Assembly (NCBI GenBank): GCA_028289065.1
Contig: JAQGHA010000016.1
Span: 1-64,000, forward strand
DNA: 64,000 nt
Direction: 5' to 3'
From: Candidatus Saccharimonadota bacterium
GTDB lineage: Bacteria > Patescibacteriota > Saccharimonadia > Saccharimonadales > Saccharimonadaceae
Shown: positions 26,225 through 36,074 of the stretch, in pieces
How positions within the stretch are numbered: the first letter of the stretch is position 1
Layout: every line of letters starts with the position of its first letter
Made by a program: the position numbers and the translations under genes
Notes under the pieces: generated by a model
Told to the model about the DNA's origin: nothing
The model's input: the letters and a program-made list of their open reading frames with translations, nothing else
Database searches by the model: none

Positions 26225-26614
26225 ATGCAAGATTCTATTTTCACGAAAATTATTAAGGGAGAAATCCCTAGCCATAAAGTGTATGAAGACGAAAAGACTT
26301 TGGCTTTTCTAAGTATCTACCCTTCTGTTATTGGCCACACCCTAGTTATTCCTAAAATTCAGGTTGAAACATTATGGGATTTACCCTCTGAAGACTATTT
26401 GGCTGTTATGCGAACTGCTCAAAAAGTCGCCTTGCGGCTTAAGGAAGTGCTTGGTGTTGAACGGGTTGGGGAAAAAGTTATTGGTCTCGACGTTCCTCAC
26501 GCGCACGTTCATCTTGTTCCGTTTACTGCACCAGAAGAATATTATGCCAAAGAAACAACCGATGAACCAGATTACGCTGCCCTTGCAGCCTTATCTGAAC
26601 GTTTGAAGTTTTAA
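26225..26614 (+). CDS. HIT-family nucleotide hydrolase/transferase
   Basis: This 129-aa protein has the histidine-triad motif HAHVHLVPF (about 97-105) and the N-terminal FTKIIKGEIPSHKVYED typical of bacterial HIT proteins, which hydrolyse AMP-linked nucleotides. No ribosome-binding site is visible; the start is 7 nt after a weak -10-like TACCAT. rlmH follows 9 bp downstream. Confidence 0.92.
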   Translation: MQDSIFTKIIKGEIPSHKVYEDEKTLAFLSIYPSVIGHTLVIPKIQVETLWDLPSEDYLAVMRTAQKVALRLKEVLGVERVGEKVIGLDVPHAHVHLVPFTAPEEYYAKETTDEPDYAALAALSERLKF

Positions 26615-26622
26615 TAAAACCT

Positions 26623-27081
26623 ATGCCAATACATATCATCACCGTTGGAAAGAAACACGAAAGCTGGGTTGCCGAAGGCATCGAACGCTATCAGAAACGC
26701 TTAAAGGCACCCTTTAATGTTGAATGGGTAACTTTGCCACACTCATCACTTGAAGGCATTAGTGCCCGCCAGGAAGAGTCTGGGCGCATACTTTCCAGGC
26801 TTGATGCTTATGATTATATTGTTTTACTCGACGAACGTGGAAAATACATTGACTCACCTGCTCTCTCGCAACTTTTCGAAGCTCGACTAAACGAATCGCA
26901 AAAAATTGCAATTGTTATTGGTGGTGCCTACGGCGTAAACGATGAAATTCGAAACCAAGCTCACTTTACACTGTCATTCTCACCCCTGGTGTTTCCTCAC
27001 CAGCTCGTTCGTTTAATGCTCGTTGAGCAGATCTACCGTACCCAAGAAATTGCTCGTGGCAGTGCTTACCATCACGACTGA
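26623..27081 (+). CDS. rlmH: 23S rRNA (pseudouridine-1915 N3)-methyltransferase RlmH
   Basis: This 152-aa SPOUT methyltransferase modifies pseudouridine 1915 in helix 69 of 23S rRNA. Family landmarks: N-terminal MPIHIITVGK, YIVLLDERGK, the SAM-binding knot VIGGAYGVNDEIR, and C-terminal FPHQLVRLMLVEQIYR...YHHD. Length is standard. Confidence 0.95.
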   Translation: MPIHIITVGKKHESWVAEGIERYQKRLKAPFNVEWVTLPHSSLEGISARQEESGRILSRLDAYDYIVLLDERGKYIDSPALSQLFEARLNESQKIAIVIGGAYGVNDEIRNQAHFTLSFSPLVFPHQLVRLMLVEQIYRTQEIARGSAYHHD

Positions 27082-27084
27082 TAG

Positions 27085-27113
27085 TTGACATTTTATCAAG
27101 CTTATGCTACAGT
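27085..27113 (+). promoter_or_regulatory. Sigma-70-type promoter of the small downstream gene
   Basis: TTGACA (27085-27090), 17-nt spacer, TACAGT (27108-27113), giving a ~25-nt leader before the ATG at 27145. Confidence 0.72.
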
Positions 27114-27144
27114 GTTATTAATCAATAAAGATTAAAACACAAAT

Positions 27145-27468
27145 ATGCAAAAAACAATAAACCTCGCCACAATCTTTTTCACCCTAGCTGTAACCGCTGG
27201 TGTGCTGTTTCACGACATGCACCTTGATAAAGCAACGACTGTTGCCTTTGCGCTTCCTGCGGTGCTTGCAACCTACGGTGCTGCTCACTTAGTTGGAGGT
27301 AGCGAACATATCCACGTCGAACGTGTGGCTTTTTCAAACCAATCAAGCGTGTATCACTCGAGCTTACCTAAAGTAACACCCCGCGATAACGAGAACCGTT
27401 ATATACAGGGTAAAAAGTCATACACTAGTGGTGATAACGGTGACACCCAATTATGGCCATCAGTTTAA
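27145..27468 (+). CDS. Small membrane-associated hypothetical protein
   Basis: This 107-aa protein has two hydrophobic segments (about 6-24 and 30-50) and a polar C-terminus. Not recognised. Supported as a gene by the consensus promoter 32 bp upstream. It converges on valS with 3 bp between stops. Confidence 0.55.
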   Translation: MQKTINLATIFFTLAVTAGVLFHDMHLDKATTVAFALPAVLATYGAAHLVGGSEHIHVERVAFSNQSSVYHSSLPKVTPRDNENRYIQGKKSYTSGDNGDTQLWPSV

Positions 27469-27471
27469 AGA

Positions 27472-30021
27472 CTAATTAAGAACTTCAAGTTCATGTTGCA
27501 GGCGTTCAATGAGCGCCTGTTTTTCTGTTTGTTGCTTCTTACTCTCTTCAACCAGTGCGGCTGGGGCTTTAGCAAGGTAACCTTCATTGGTTAAGCGGCC
27601 AGTTAATACCTGTAGCTCGTTGTGAGTAGTCGCTAAGCGAGCTTCGAGGTTCGTTTGGTGCTCTGCTAGGGTTTCCGCAGACACATCAAGCCAAGCGTCG
27701 CGTCCGGTAAGGGCGAGGCGAATACCACGAGAGTCGTTCGATTGCTCAATCCCCTTCAACTTAGCTAAACGGGTAATCAGTTGAGCGTTATCTTCAATGA
27801 GGCTGTCTTGTTGATATAACAACCCATATCGGGCGTTACCTGGCAATGAAGTAGCGACAAAACGAGCCTCGGTAACGAGCTGTTGTACTTGGCCAAATTC
27901 AGCGGCGGAAATTTCATTGAATGAAAGCATTTCAGGCCATTGCTCACTGATAAGCAGGTTATTGTGCCATGAAAGTGTTTGCCAGATGGTTTCGGTGACG
28001 AATGGGGCAAACGGATGCGCTAATTTAAGTGAGGTATCAAGTACCCAAACCAGTAAATCGAGGTTATCTTGGTCTTTCGAGGCTTCAACGTACCAATCAG
28101 CGACGCTATCCCAAACAGCATGGTATACACTGTCCCCCGCTTCGGCGAACCGGTAACCGTCCAAAGAACGGTCAATATTTTGTTTAGCAGTAGTAAGTTC
28201 GCTAATTATCCAGTGGTCTGCAAGTGTTTGAGCTTCTGGCAGCTTCGGCTGATAATTTTCGCCAACTTTGTTTTCAATGAACCGTGCAATATTCCAAAGT
28301 TTATTACAGAAGTTGCGTCCAGCGACGACACGGTCAACGCTAAAGGCTTGGTTTTGACCGGGGCTACGGCTGGCAATAAGCCCTAGGCGCAAGGCGTCCG
28401 AGCCGTACTCGGCGACTAACTCCATAGGGTTAATAACGTTACCTTTACTTTTGCTCATCTTTTGGCTGTGTTCATCAAGCACCATACCGTGAAGGTAAAC
28501 GTCTTTAAACGGTGCCTGCCCAGTGGTGTACAGGCCGAGCATAATCATGCGGGCAATCCAGCGGTCCAAGAGGTCGGTACCGGTTTCCATAAGGCTGGTT
28601 GGGTAAAAACGCGCTAATTCACCTTTTTCAAGGAATTCTGTCGTAATGAACGGCCACTGACCACTACTGAACCAAGTATCAAAGGTGTCTTCCTCGCGGC
28701 GATAGGTTTTACCGTCAACAACTATTGTTTTATTGTCAACGTTTTCATTGAAGATCCAGTCATTATCATCGGCAACGTTTTGAAAGGCAGGAATAGGAAT
28801 ACCCCACGGAATTTGGCGTGATAAGTTCCAATCGTGGATATTATTTAGGTATTGGGTAAGGATGTTCTTTCGCCCAGCTGGGTAAAAGTTAATCTCTTCC
28901 CGTTCAATAACCTCTAAAGCTTTTTCGGCTAGTGGCTTCATATTCAAGAACCACTGCTCTTTGATGAGTGGTTGAATAGGCAAGCCACTTTTGTAGTCAT
29001 AGCCGACGCTATGTTCGATAACTTCTTCTTTGCGAATCAGCTCTTCAGCTTGAAGCGCCGCTAAAGTACGTTTTCGTGCTAACTCGACATCGAGGCCTCT
29101 AAATTGCTCGGGTACGTTCATCATAGTGCCGTCAAAGTCGATAACTTGGATACGTGGTAAGTTATGGCGCTTCCCTACTTCAAAGTCATTAGGGTCATGT
29201 GCGGGAGTAATTTTTACCGCACCGGTACCGAACTTGGGGTCAACGTATTCATCTGCTATAACCGGGATTTCACGGCCAGTTAGTGGCAACATAACCCGGG
29301 TACCAATAAAATCTTTATAGCGAGGGTCATCTGGGTGAACCGCAACCGCAACGTCACCATACATGGTTTCCGGGCGAGTTGTAGCGACGATGATTTCACC
29401 AATTTTATCAAGTAATGGGTAAGCAATATGCCAGAGTGTCCCCTTCTCTGTTTTGTGGTCGACTTCAATATCAGCGTAGCTGGTTTGGTACTTTGTGCTG
29501 TAGTTAACAATCCGTTCACCACGGTACACAAGGCCTTCATCCCACATCTTCTTAAAGGTTTGGTAGACGGTGTGAATTACCTTTTTATCGAGAGTAAATA
29601 CACCATGGTCCCAAGCGGCGCTAATACCTAAAGCGCGGACTTGAAGTTCCATGTTACCTCTTTTTTGCTCCACAAAGTCCCATACATTCGAATACAATTG
29701 TTCACGTGAAAAGTCGAAACGGCTTTTACCTTCTTTTTGTAATTGCTTCTCATACACAACCCAAGTTTCAAAACCAGCATGATCGGCACCAGGAATATAA
29801 ATAGTATCGCAACCATTCATCCGTTTGTAACGAACCATAATATCTTTTAGGCCCATATCGAGCGCGTGGCCAAGGTGTAAATCGCCATTAGCGTTTGGTG
29901 GTGGCATGACTGTACTAAAGGTTTCACCAGTCCCAGAGGGGTTAAAAGCACCGCTCTTTTCCCAAAGTGCATAGACATTTGGTTCGTACTCATTAGGGTC
30001 GTAAGTTTTAGCTAATTTCAC
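27472..30021 (-). CDS. valS: Valyl-tRNA synthetase
   Basis: This 849-aa class I synthetase attaches valine to tRNA-Val. It has the HLGH form of the HIGH motif in PPPNANGDLHLGHALD, the KMSKS loop (KMSKSKGNVIN), an editing-domain sequence (TTRPETMYGDVAVAVHPDD), and a C-terminal coiled-coil arm ending in LIERLQHELEVLN. I choose GTG 30021 because AGGA lies 6 nt upstream; the in-frame ATG at 30120 would prepend 33 unrelated residues. An extended -10 (TGGTATACT) sits upstream. Confidence 0.95.
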   Translation of the reverse strand: MKLAKTYDPNEYEPNVYALWEKSGAFNPSGTGETFSTVMPPPNANGDLHLGHALDMGLKDIMVRYKRMNGCDTIYIPGADHAGFETWVVYEKQLQKEGKSRFDFSREQLYSNVWDFVEQKRGNMELQVRALGISAAWDHGVFTLDKKVIHTVYQTFKKMWDEGLVYRGERIVNYSTKYQTSYADIEVDHKTEKGTLWHIAYPLLDKIGEIIVATTRPETMYGDVAVAVHPDDPRYKDFIGTRVMLPLTGREIPVIADEYVDPKFGTGAVKITPAHDPNDFEVGKRHNLPRIQVIDFDGTMMNVPEQFRGLDVELARKRTLAALQAEELIRKEEVIEHSVGYDYKSGLPIQPLIKEQWFLNMKPLAEKALEVIEREEINFYPAGRKNILTQYLNNIHDWNLSRQIPWGIPIPAFQNVADDNDWIFNENVDNKTIVVDGKTYRREEDTFDTWFSSGQWPFITTEFLEKGELARFYPTSLMETGTDLLDRWIARMIMLGLYTTGQAPFKDVYLHGMVLDEHSQKMSKSKGNVINPMELVAEYGSDALRLGLIASRSPGQNQAFSVDRVVAGRNFCNKLWNIARFIENKVGENYQPKLPEAQTLADHWIISELTTAKQNIDRSLDGYRFAEAGDSVYHAVWDSVADWYVEASKDQDNLDLLVWVLDTSLKLAHPFAPFVTETIWQTLSWHNNLLISEQWPEMLSFNEISAAEFGQVQQLVTEARFVATSLPGNARYGLLYQQDSLIEDNAQLITRLAKLKGIEQSNDSRGIRLALTGRDAWLDVSAETLAEHQTNLEARLATTHNELQVLTGRLTNEGYLAKAPAALVEESKKQQTEKQALIERLQHELEVLN

Positions 30022-30105
30022 GTGAAATCCTGTCAATTCATTAGAAGATTGTGTCTTTTCTCTTATTGCCAAGTATACCATAAAATAAGGCTGTATAATG
30101 GGGGT

Positions 30106-31083
30106 ATGATTGAACTTCAACGGTGTAGCGATAAAGAGCAGTGGGATGACTATATTTTAGAAAACGGTGGGCATCCGTTACAGCTCTGGGGATGGGGCCA
30201 AGTAAAAACCGGTCATGGCTGGAAAGCCGAACGGGTATTTGCCTATGACGATGAAACTATCGTAGGGGCAGCTCAGGTATTAATTCGTCGTCTCCCCTCA
30301 CCCTTTAAAAGTTTCGCCTATATCCCTCGAGGACCATTGGTTGAAAGTGCACATTCGGCTGACTTTTTAAACGCATTGTCGGGCCTAGTGAAACGCGACC
30401 ACCATTCACTTGCATTAAGTATTGAGCCTGATGAGTTAGATTTTGAGATACCAACTGGCTGGGTACGGTCACCGAATAAGGTATTACCAGCCGAGACGAT
30501 TTTGCTTGATTTAACGCAAACCGAAAGCGATTTATTAGCAGGAATGGCTAAGAAAACACGCCAGTACATCCGTAAATCGGCTGCTGATGTGGTCATTAAA
30601 CAGGTAAAAAACCGCGACGAGATTGACGCCTGCCTGGATTTATACGAGCAAACTTCAAAACGGGCTGGTTTTAATACACATGACCGACAGTATTACCTCG
30701 ATGTATTCTTGCAAATGCAAGACCACTCCCCTATTTACATCGCCTATGATGGCGATCAGCCAGTGGCGTTCTTGTGGTTGGCTATTACAGAAAAAACCGC
30801 TTATGAGCTGTACGGTGGCATGAACGACAGGGGTCAAGAACTGCGCGCTAACTATGCCCTTAAATGGCATGTCATGAAAAAAGTGAAAGAATGGGGTCTG
30901 GAACGCTATGATTTCGGTGGGCTAGTCGCTGGTGGTGTTGCTACCTTTAAACAAGGGTGGTCGCCGGATAGCACCTTGTTTGCCGGTACTTTCGATAAAT
31001 CACTCTCCCCTCTTTACGCACTCTGGGTTAAAGGGTTGCCAATTGCTAAAAAGACATTGCAAAAAGTTCGTCGCAAAAAATGA
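30106..31083 (+). CDS. FemAB/FemX-family aminoacyltransferase (first copy)
   Basis: This 325-aa protein has the two-GNAT-fold FemABX layout. N-terminal LQLWGWGQVKTGHGWKAER and SFAYIPRGPLV (about 28-85) and C-terminal AYELYGGMNDRGQELRANY and GLERYDFGGLV are family signatures. These enzymes add amino acids from aminoacyl-tRNA to the peptidoglycan stem peptide to build interpeptide bridges. The ATG is 6 nt after a TATAAT, so a leaderless start is likely; the longer reading frame from 30022 is rejected. A second copy lies at 36944. Confidence 0.88.
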   Translation: MIELQRCSDKEQWDDYILENGGHPLQLWGWGQVKTGHGWKAERVFAYDDETIVGAAQVLIRRLPSPFKSFAYIPRGPLVESAHSADFLNALSGLVKRDHHSLALSIEPDELDFEIPTGWVRSPNKVLPAETILLDLTQTESDLLAGMAKKTRQYIRKSAADVVIKQVKNRDEIDACLDLYEQTSKRAGFNTHDRQYYLDVFLQMQDHSPIYIAYDGDQPVAFLWLAITEKTAYELYGGMNDRGQELRANYALKWHVMKKVKEWGLERYDFGGLVAGGVATFKQGWSPDSTLFAGTFDKSLSPLYALWVKGLPIAKKTLQKVRRKK

Positions 31084-31108
31084 TAAAAACCTGAGATAAA
31101 GCTTAAAA

Positions 31109-32206
31109 TTAATTCTGTAACAGAGGTTTAGACCAAGCTGTTTTGGTCATAGATAAACTTGGATGGATTTCAAGGCTAAAAGGGGAGCTTGGTGCGACTT
31201 TTTCGGCGTAGAAACAGCCGAGGGTCGCAATCATGGCTGCGTTATCGGTACATAGTTGCATAGGGGCGTATTCAATAGTAATCGGTAACCGGTCTTGTAG
31301 TTCACGGCGAAGTTCTTGATTCGCTGCAACACCACCAGCTATAACAACCGAGGCAGGGGAGTAGTCATTAAAAGCAGCTTCGGCTTTATCGACTAACGTT
31401 TCAATTGCAACGCGCTGGAAGCTGGCAGCAAAGTCTTTGCGCTGAACGTCATTTAAAAGCTCTGGAAGCTTAAACGAAGGAAAAGTTGTATCCACACTTA
31501 CTTCGCGTTGAACCGCTCTTAGAACGGCTGTCTTAAGGCCAGAAAAGCTAAAGTCATAAGCACCTTGCATTTTTGCTTTGGGAAGTGGGTATTTTTTTGA
31601 ATCACCCTGCAAGGCAGCTTCAGCAATTGAAGGGCCACCAGGGTAGGGGAGTCCAATTATTTTAGCGACTTTATCAAACGCTTCGCCAACGGCATCATCT
31701 TGGGTTTGGCCTAAAAGTTCATAATCACCGTGGTCTTTGAACAAAACCAGTTGCGAATGTCCACCGCTAACAATTAAAGCAAGCATAGGAAAGGCGGGTT
31801 GCCGAGAGGGGAGGGAAAGGTTAATATGCTCTGCTTGACCGGTAATAAAGTTTGCATAAACGTGGGCTTCAACGTGGTGGATTGGCAAAAGCGGTTTGTT
31901 TTTGAGCAGTGCTAGCGTACGAGCGGCTAGGGTACCAACCAATAGTGAACCCGACAACCCCGGTGCGTAGGTAACGGCTATTCCGTCAATATCGTCCCAG
32001 CTTAGGTGCGCGTCTTGGAGCGCCTGCTCTATTACGGGGTTAATTACCTCTATGTGGCTTCGAGCCGCAATCTCGGGCACGACGCCACCGTATACTTTGT
32101 GAATATCAATTTGCGTACGAACAACGTTAGAAAGCAGCGTTTTGCCATCTTCTACAATGGCCGCTGCCGTTTCGTCACAACTACTCTCAATTCCAAGTAT
32201 CTTCAT
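31109..32206 (-). CDS. tsaD: tRNA N6-adenosine threonylcarbamoyltransferase TsaD
   Basis: This 365-aa ASKHA-fold enzyme makes t6A37 in ANN-decoding tRNAs with TsaB/C/E. The N-terminal MKILGIESSCDETAAAIVED, metal-binding IHHVEAHVYAN (HxxxH), LIVSGGHSQLVLF and VIAGGVAANQELR motifs are all present. No tsaB or tsaE is adjacent. The start is close behind -10-like sequence with no ribosome-binding site. Confidence 0.95.
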   Translation of the reverse strand: MKILGIESSCDETAAAIVEDGKTLLSNVVRTQIDIHKVYGGVVPEIAARSHIEVINPVIEQALQDAHLSWDDIDGIAVTYAPGLSGSLLVGTLAARTLALLKNKPLLPIHHVEAHVYANFITGQAEHINLSLPSRQPAFPMLALIVSGGHSQLVLFKDHGDYELLGQTQDDAVGEAFDKVAKIIGLPYPGGPSIAEAALQGDSKKYPLPKAKMQGAYDFSFSGLKTAVLRAVQREVSVDTTFPSFKLPELLNDVQRKDFAASFQRVAIETLVDKAEAAFNDYSPASVVIAGGVAANQELRRELQDRLPITIEYAPMQLCTDNAAMIATLGCFYAEKVAPSSPFSLEIHPSLSMTKTAWSKPLLQN

Positions 32207-32255
32207 CTGTTATAGTGTATCACGTGTTGTAATATGATACGAAGTATCTTGAAGT

Positions 32256-32308
32256 TTGCTGAGAGAATGCTTAGAATATTAAGCATAGACTAAGCTGGTA
32301 TTCAGCAA
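32256..32308 (+). promoter_or_regulatory. Nested hairpins in the leader of the SGNH hydrolase gene
   Basis: Outer TTGCTGA (32256-32262) pairs with TCAGCAA (32302-32308), which runs directly into the AAGGAGG ribosome-binding site. Inner ATGCTTA (32267-32273) pairs with TAAGCAT (32280-32286). The fold ends at the Shine-Dalgarno and could tune translation. Confidence 0.45.
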
Positions 32309-32317
32309 GGAGGACGC

Positions 32318-34759
32318 ATGTGGTGGGCGATTTTTAAGTATGCAAAAGTATTGTTTGTAGCGGTGTTAGCTGTTTTATTATTTACTACCAGCGTCCAAGC
32401 TTGGTCAGTACACACGACACCAGAATATAGGTTATCGGAAGTGAAGGAAAATAATCCTCAACCATGTTCTGGAATGTATGGAGATATACGCCTAAACAAC
32501 GGAGGGTCGGTTCAGGCCTGTATTATGGGCACTGCTACGCAAGTTGCTTCATATTTTCCGGCTCAAGGAGGGGTAGCGTATGCAATTCGATTTCCATTCA
32601 CAACTAATTTCTATCATTTAGATGTTTGCCAGGGAGTATGGGGGTGTGTGTATTCCGAAGAAGCTGATGTGCTTGCTGGTATACCCGGGGGTTATACGCA
32701 GTTTGTAAAAAGCCTTGAGAAGAAAGTGATAAACGGGGTAGTTCGGTATGTACCAAAGGATGTATCGCGCTATTTCTCAATAAGTCAGTTTGGCGGTAAA
32801 CAATTTTTGCCCCAATCGGTCGCTGTATCTGCCAATGGTAAGTGGCTTTTGGTGGAAATGAGAGACTACGGAATTTTTCGAATTAATGTTCAAACATTAG
32901 AAAATCGTCGAGTTATGGCACCTGGCTACGCTTACGGGTATGGGTACGACCCTCGTTTAGAAATGGCAATATCAAATAATGGCGCTACGATAGCGGTGAT
33001 GGGAACGCGAGCCGCCCTGCGAGTGATTGCGATTAACGACACTTGTGGCGATCGCCCAACAAGCCTAATGGAAACAAATTACACAGGGGCCGTGAGGGCC
33101 TGCGACTACCTAGATACACCCACTGAAAGTTATATTCCAGGTTTTTTTCATGCAATTAGGCCGCATTTTAGGAAGGACGGTTTGATGTTGGCTTTTGATG
33201 TCTATTCAAGTTTGACGGCACCGCAACACGTTAGCTTGTTTTCCAATACCACCACTGCACCTAGTGATAATCGTTATGTCGCACTGGGCGACTCGTTTAC
33301 AAGCGGAGAAGGTGAGCTAGACGATTCTCGCTACTTAGGAGGTGCTGTAAATAAATGTCATGTAAGTTCGCGGTCGTACCCTTATTTATTAGCGACCCCT
33401 TGGAACGTATCAAGCCTAAGCCTGGCCTGTTCAGGGGCAACGATGGATAGTTCGCTGGGTTCGGTATTAAAAACGAACCAACCGGTTCAATTGGATGAAC
33501 TAGAAACGCACTTTCCAAATATTACTACCGTTGGTATTGGTGGTAATGATGCTGGGTTAATTGGAAAACTAAAAGACTGTGTAGTGCCTGCTACGTGTGA
33601 ATGGGCCGAGACGCCAGAAGCTCGGCGAGCTACTGCAACGGAAATAAAAAATTTATTTCCACGTTTAAGAAGCTTTTATAAAGCTGCAAAACTTCGGACT
33701 TCAGGTCCTGTAATAGTAATTGGCTACCCGCTTATTATTTCGATTGAGGTGGAGTGTATTGATCCTGTTGGTCTTCTTTTAAACGAGATCGAACGATTAT
33801 TCATGAATGAAGCGGTTCATTATTTAAACGAGGTTATACGGGCAGCCGCCAATGATGCCGGAGTGGAATACGCCGATGTTGAATATGCTTTTAATGGCGA
33901 ATTTCTATGTTCGTCACTCTCTTCACCGGTAATGAATGGTATTAGGCTTGGGGATGACTACCCAAACCTTACTACCTTACCTTTTCTGAAGATAATAGGA
34001 TCGGAATCGTTTCACCCAAAACCTGAAGGCCATGTAAAGCTTGCAAATAAAATAGTCCAGGACTACCCAAATTGGAAACGAATCGATGGCTGTGGAAGCT
34101 GTAATATACCAAGAAGTGCACCGGAACCTAGCGACTATTGGGATGGACAAAACACCCAGCCGACGCGATACGCGCTGCCGTTCTTGAAGGCAAACTCTGC
34201 TAAAACGGCTGATATGTTTGATATTTCACTACCTGCTTTCAGTTTTGCGCCGCTATCAGATGTCATTTTTGAACTTCATTCTGTCGTAAAGAATTTAGGT
34301 ACGGTTAAAGCGGCTGAAGATGGGAGTGTGCATGTAAGTATTCCAGCAATCGCCGCAGAGCCGGGGTTTCATTCTATCCGCGCGATTGGAAAGGACTTTA
34401 CGGGAAACAACATTGAAGTATACGATTTTGTCACTATTGAAGAAGATTCGGTGGTGGATATAGTACCTAGCTCAGATATTCGTTCAAATAGTACTCCACT
34501 CGTTCTTGAAGAAAATCTCACAAAAGCGATTTCGTCCGATCCATCAGCAGATGTACTTGGTGTTTCCGTTGCTGGACCGCCAAACCTTGCCGTTAATACG
34601 AAACAAACCAAAAACCCTATTCATCCAATTGGCACTCATAAGCAGCCATTGTCTAATGGGTTACTATTCGGTGTGATTTGTGGAGCTGTATTTATAGCCG
34701 TCGGCGTATTGGCATATGCATACTATCGACAAAAACGGAGCCGGATTGAGGCGGGATAG
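32318..34759 (+). CDS. Surface-anchored SGNH/GDSL hydrolase
   Basis: This is an 813-aa protein. Signal peptide at residues 1-30 (FVAVLAVLLFTTSVQAWS). Residues about 35-300 are a beta-rich, possibly propeller-like exported region. Residues about 318-595 are an SGNH hydrolase with YVALGDSFTSGEGE (Ser), CSGATMDSS, VGIGGNDAGL (Gly/Asn) and SFHPKPEGHVKLA (Asp-x-x-His replaced by HPxxxGH). A further beta domain is followed by a C-terminal membrane helix (near 780-803) and a basic tail. It is likely an esterase or lipase tethered outside the cell. AGGAGG lies 4 nt before the ATG. Confidence 0.82.
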   Translation: MWWAIFKYAKVLFVAVLAVLLFTTSVQAWSVHTTPEYRLSEVKENNPQPCSGMYGDIRLNNGGSVQACIMGTATQVASYFPAQGGVAYAIRFPFTTNFYHLDVCQGVWGCVYSEEADVLAGIPGGYTQFVKSLEKKVINGVVRYVPKDVSRYFSISQFGGKQFLPQSVAVSANGKWLLVEMRDYGIFRINVQTLENRRVMAPGYAYGYGYDPRLEMAISNNGATIAVMGTRAALRVIAINDTCGDRPTSLMETNYTGAVRACDYLDTPTESYIPGFFHAIRPHFRKDGLMLAFDVYSSLTAPQHVSLFSNTTTAPSDNRYVALGDSFTSGEGELDDSRYLGGAVNKCHVSSRSYPYLLATPWNVSSLSLACSGATMDSSLGSVLKTNQPVQLDELETHFPNITTVGIGGNDAGLIGKLKDCVVPATCEWAETPEARRATATEIKNLFPRLRSFYKAAKLRTSGPVIVIGYPLIISIEVECIDPVGLLLNEIERLFMNEAVHYLNEVIRAAANDAGVEYADVEYAFNGEFLCSSLSSPVMNGIRLGDDYPNLTTLPFLKIIGSESFHPKPEGHVKLANKIVQDYPNWKRIDGCGSCNIPRSAPEPSDYWDGQNTQPTRYALPFLKANSAKTADMFDISLPAFSFAPLSDVIFELHSVVKNLGTVKAAEDGSVHVSIPAIAAEPGFHSIRAIGKDFTGNNIEVYDFVTIEEDSVVDIVPSSDIRSNSTPLVLEENLTKAISSDPSADVLGVSVAGPPNLAVNTKQTKNPIHPIGTHKQPLSNGLLFGVICGAVFIAVGVLAYAYYRQKRSRIEAG

Positions 34760-34772
34760 GTATAATGACTGT

Positions 34773-36074
34773 ATGGGTTTTAGAACAATTGTTAAAAAAG
34801 TAATTCCAACCAGCGTCTTTCGCACTATCGAGCCAACGGGACACCTTGTTGAAGCTATGATAATGACGATGCGATACGGCTTTCCTGGTCGTAAACTTAA
34901 GGTTATTGGTGTTACTGGTACAAACGGTAAAACGACAACCTCCTTCATGATTCATACCATGTTACATTCCGCTGGTATTAAATCAGCCCTTATTACAACC
35001 GTTGGGTATGGTATTGGTGATGATATTGTTCATCAGAAACAACACATTACCAGCCCGAAGGCCTCGGTATTACAGCAGCGCTTAAAAAGTTTTGCTGAAG
35101 CTGGTGTTGAATGGGTTGTACTTGAAACTTCCAGCCACGGGTTGGCACAGCACCGGGTATGGGGGGTTCCTTATCAGGTTGCAGTCATGACCAACATTAC
35201 TCATGACCATCTTGAGTATCACGGCACTTTTGAACGATACCTTGAAGCAAAAACCAAATTATTTAAAATAGCTAATAAACACGGCTTAAGGTTTGGCGTG
35301 GCTAACGCCGAAGATCCTAATGCCGATGCGTTCTTAAATTACGTTGAAAATAAAACAACATACGGTATAAATAAAGGCGACATACAGGCTAAGGATGTCG
35401 ACTTAAGGTCAGATGGCTCAAATTACACCGCGGTAGTTGGTGATGAAACCTATAGTATTCATGTCAAAATTCCTGGCGAATTCAATGTCAGTAACTCGTT
35501 GGCGGCTATATCAGTCGGGCGCAAACTTGGCCTTAACAAACAGCAAATCGAGCAGGGAATTGCTGCTCTTGAAACGGTTGAGGGTAGAATGAACTTGATT
35601 GATGCTGGGCAGAAGTTTAAAGTAATCGTTGATTTTGCGAGTACTCCAGATGGCTATCAAAAGTTCTTTGAAAGTATGCGGCCGTTGGTAAAGGGTAAGT
35701 TAATCGCCGTGTTTGGCTCTGCTGGCCGCCGTGATGAAACTAAGCGGGCCGAACAAGGGGCAATAGCCGGCAAATATGCTGACGTATTAGTTATTACCGA
35801 AGAAGACGACCGCGACGAAGATGGTCTGCAAATTATCAATCAAATTGCCGATGGTGCTAAAAAGCATGGTAAAAAAGAAAATGAAAATATGTTTTTCAAA
35901 CCAAATCGCGAAGAAGCGATTGGTTTTGCGATGACTTTAGCGACAGATGAAAACGATACGGTTGTTTTACTCGGCAAAGGCCATGAAAAAACTATTGAAC
36001 GGGCTGATGGTGAATATCCGTGGAATGAAACCGAAGCAGCCAAAGCAGCTATCGAAAGCTTATTGAATCGATAA
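34773..36074 (+). CDS. MurE-like Mur ligase (UDP-MurNAc-tripeptide synthetase family)
   Basis: This 433-aa protein has the ATP-binding GVTGTNGKTTTSF, the MurE-type VLETSSHGLAQHRVWG, THDHLEYHGTFERYLEAK, and a C-terminal VVLLGKGHE. Mur ligases of this group add the third residue to the peptidoglycan stem. Where MurE normally has DNPR (meso-DAP recognition), this protein reads EEDDRDEDG, so the amino acid used is unclear. The N-terminal domain is short. ATG 34773 is 6 nt after TATAAT (leaderless); the longer frame from 34716 is rejected. The 3' end overlaps the convergent gene by 15 bp. Confidence 0.82.
   Translation: MGFRTIVKKVIPTSVFRTIEPTGHLVEAMIMTMRYGFPGRKLKVIGVTGTNGKTTTSFMIHTMLHSAGIKSALITTVGYGIGDDIVHQKQHITSPKASVLQQRLKSFAEAGVEWVVLETSSHGLAQHRVWGVPYQVAVMTNITHDHLEYHGTFERYLEAKTKLFKIANKHGLRFGVANAEDPNADAFLNYVENKTTYGINKGDIQAKDVDLRSDGSNYTAVVGDETYSIHVKIPGEFNVSNSLAAISVGRKLGLNKQQIEQGIAALETVEGRMNLIDAGQKFKVIVDFASTPDGYQKFFESMRPLVKGKLIAVFGSAGRRDETKRAEQGAIAGKYADVLVITEEDDRDEDGLQIINQIADGAKKHGKKENENMFFKPNREEAIGFAMTLATDENDTVVLLGKGHEKTIERADGEYPWNETEAAKAAIESLLNR

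Noticed and set aside
30022-30120. Upstream starts of valS and of the first FemAB-like gene overlapping each other
   Set aside because: Both longer frames read through the shared promoter region; GTG 30021 (with AGGA) and ATG 30106 (after TATAAT) fit the families' normal N-termini.
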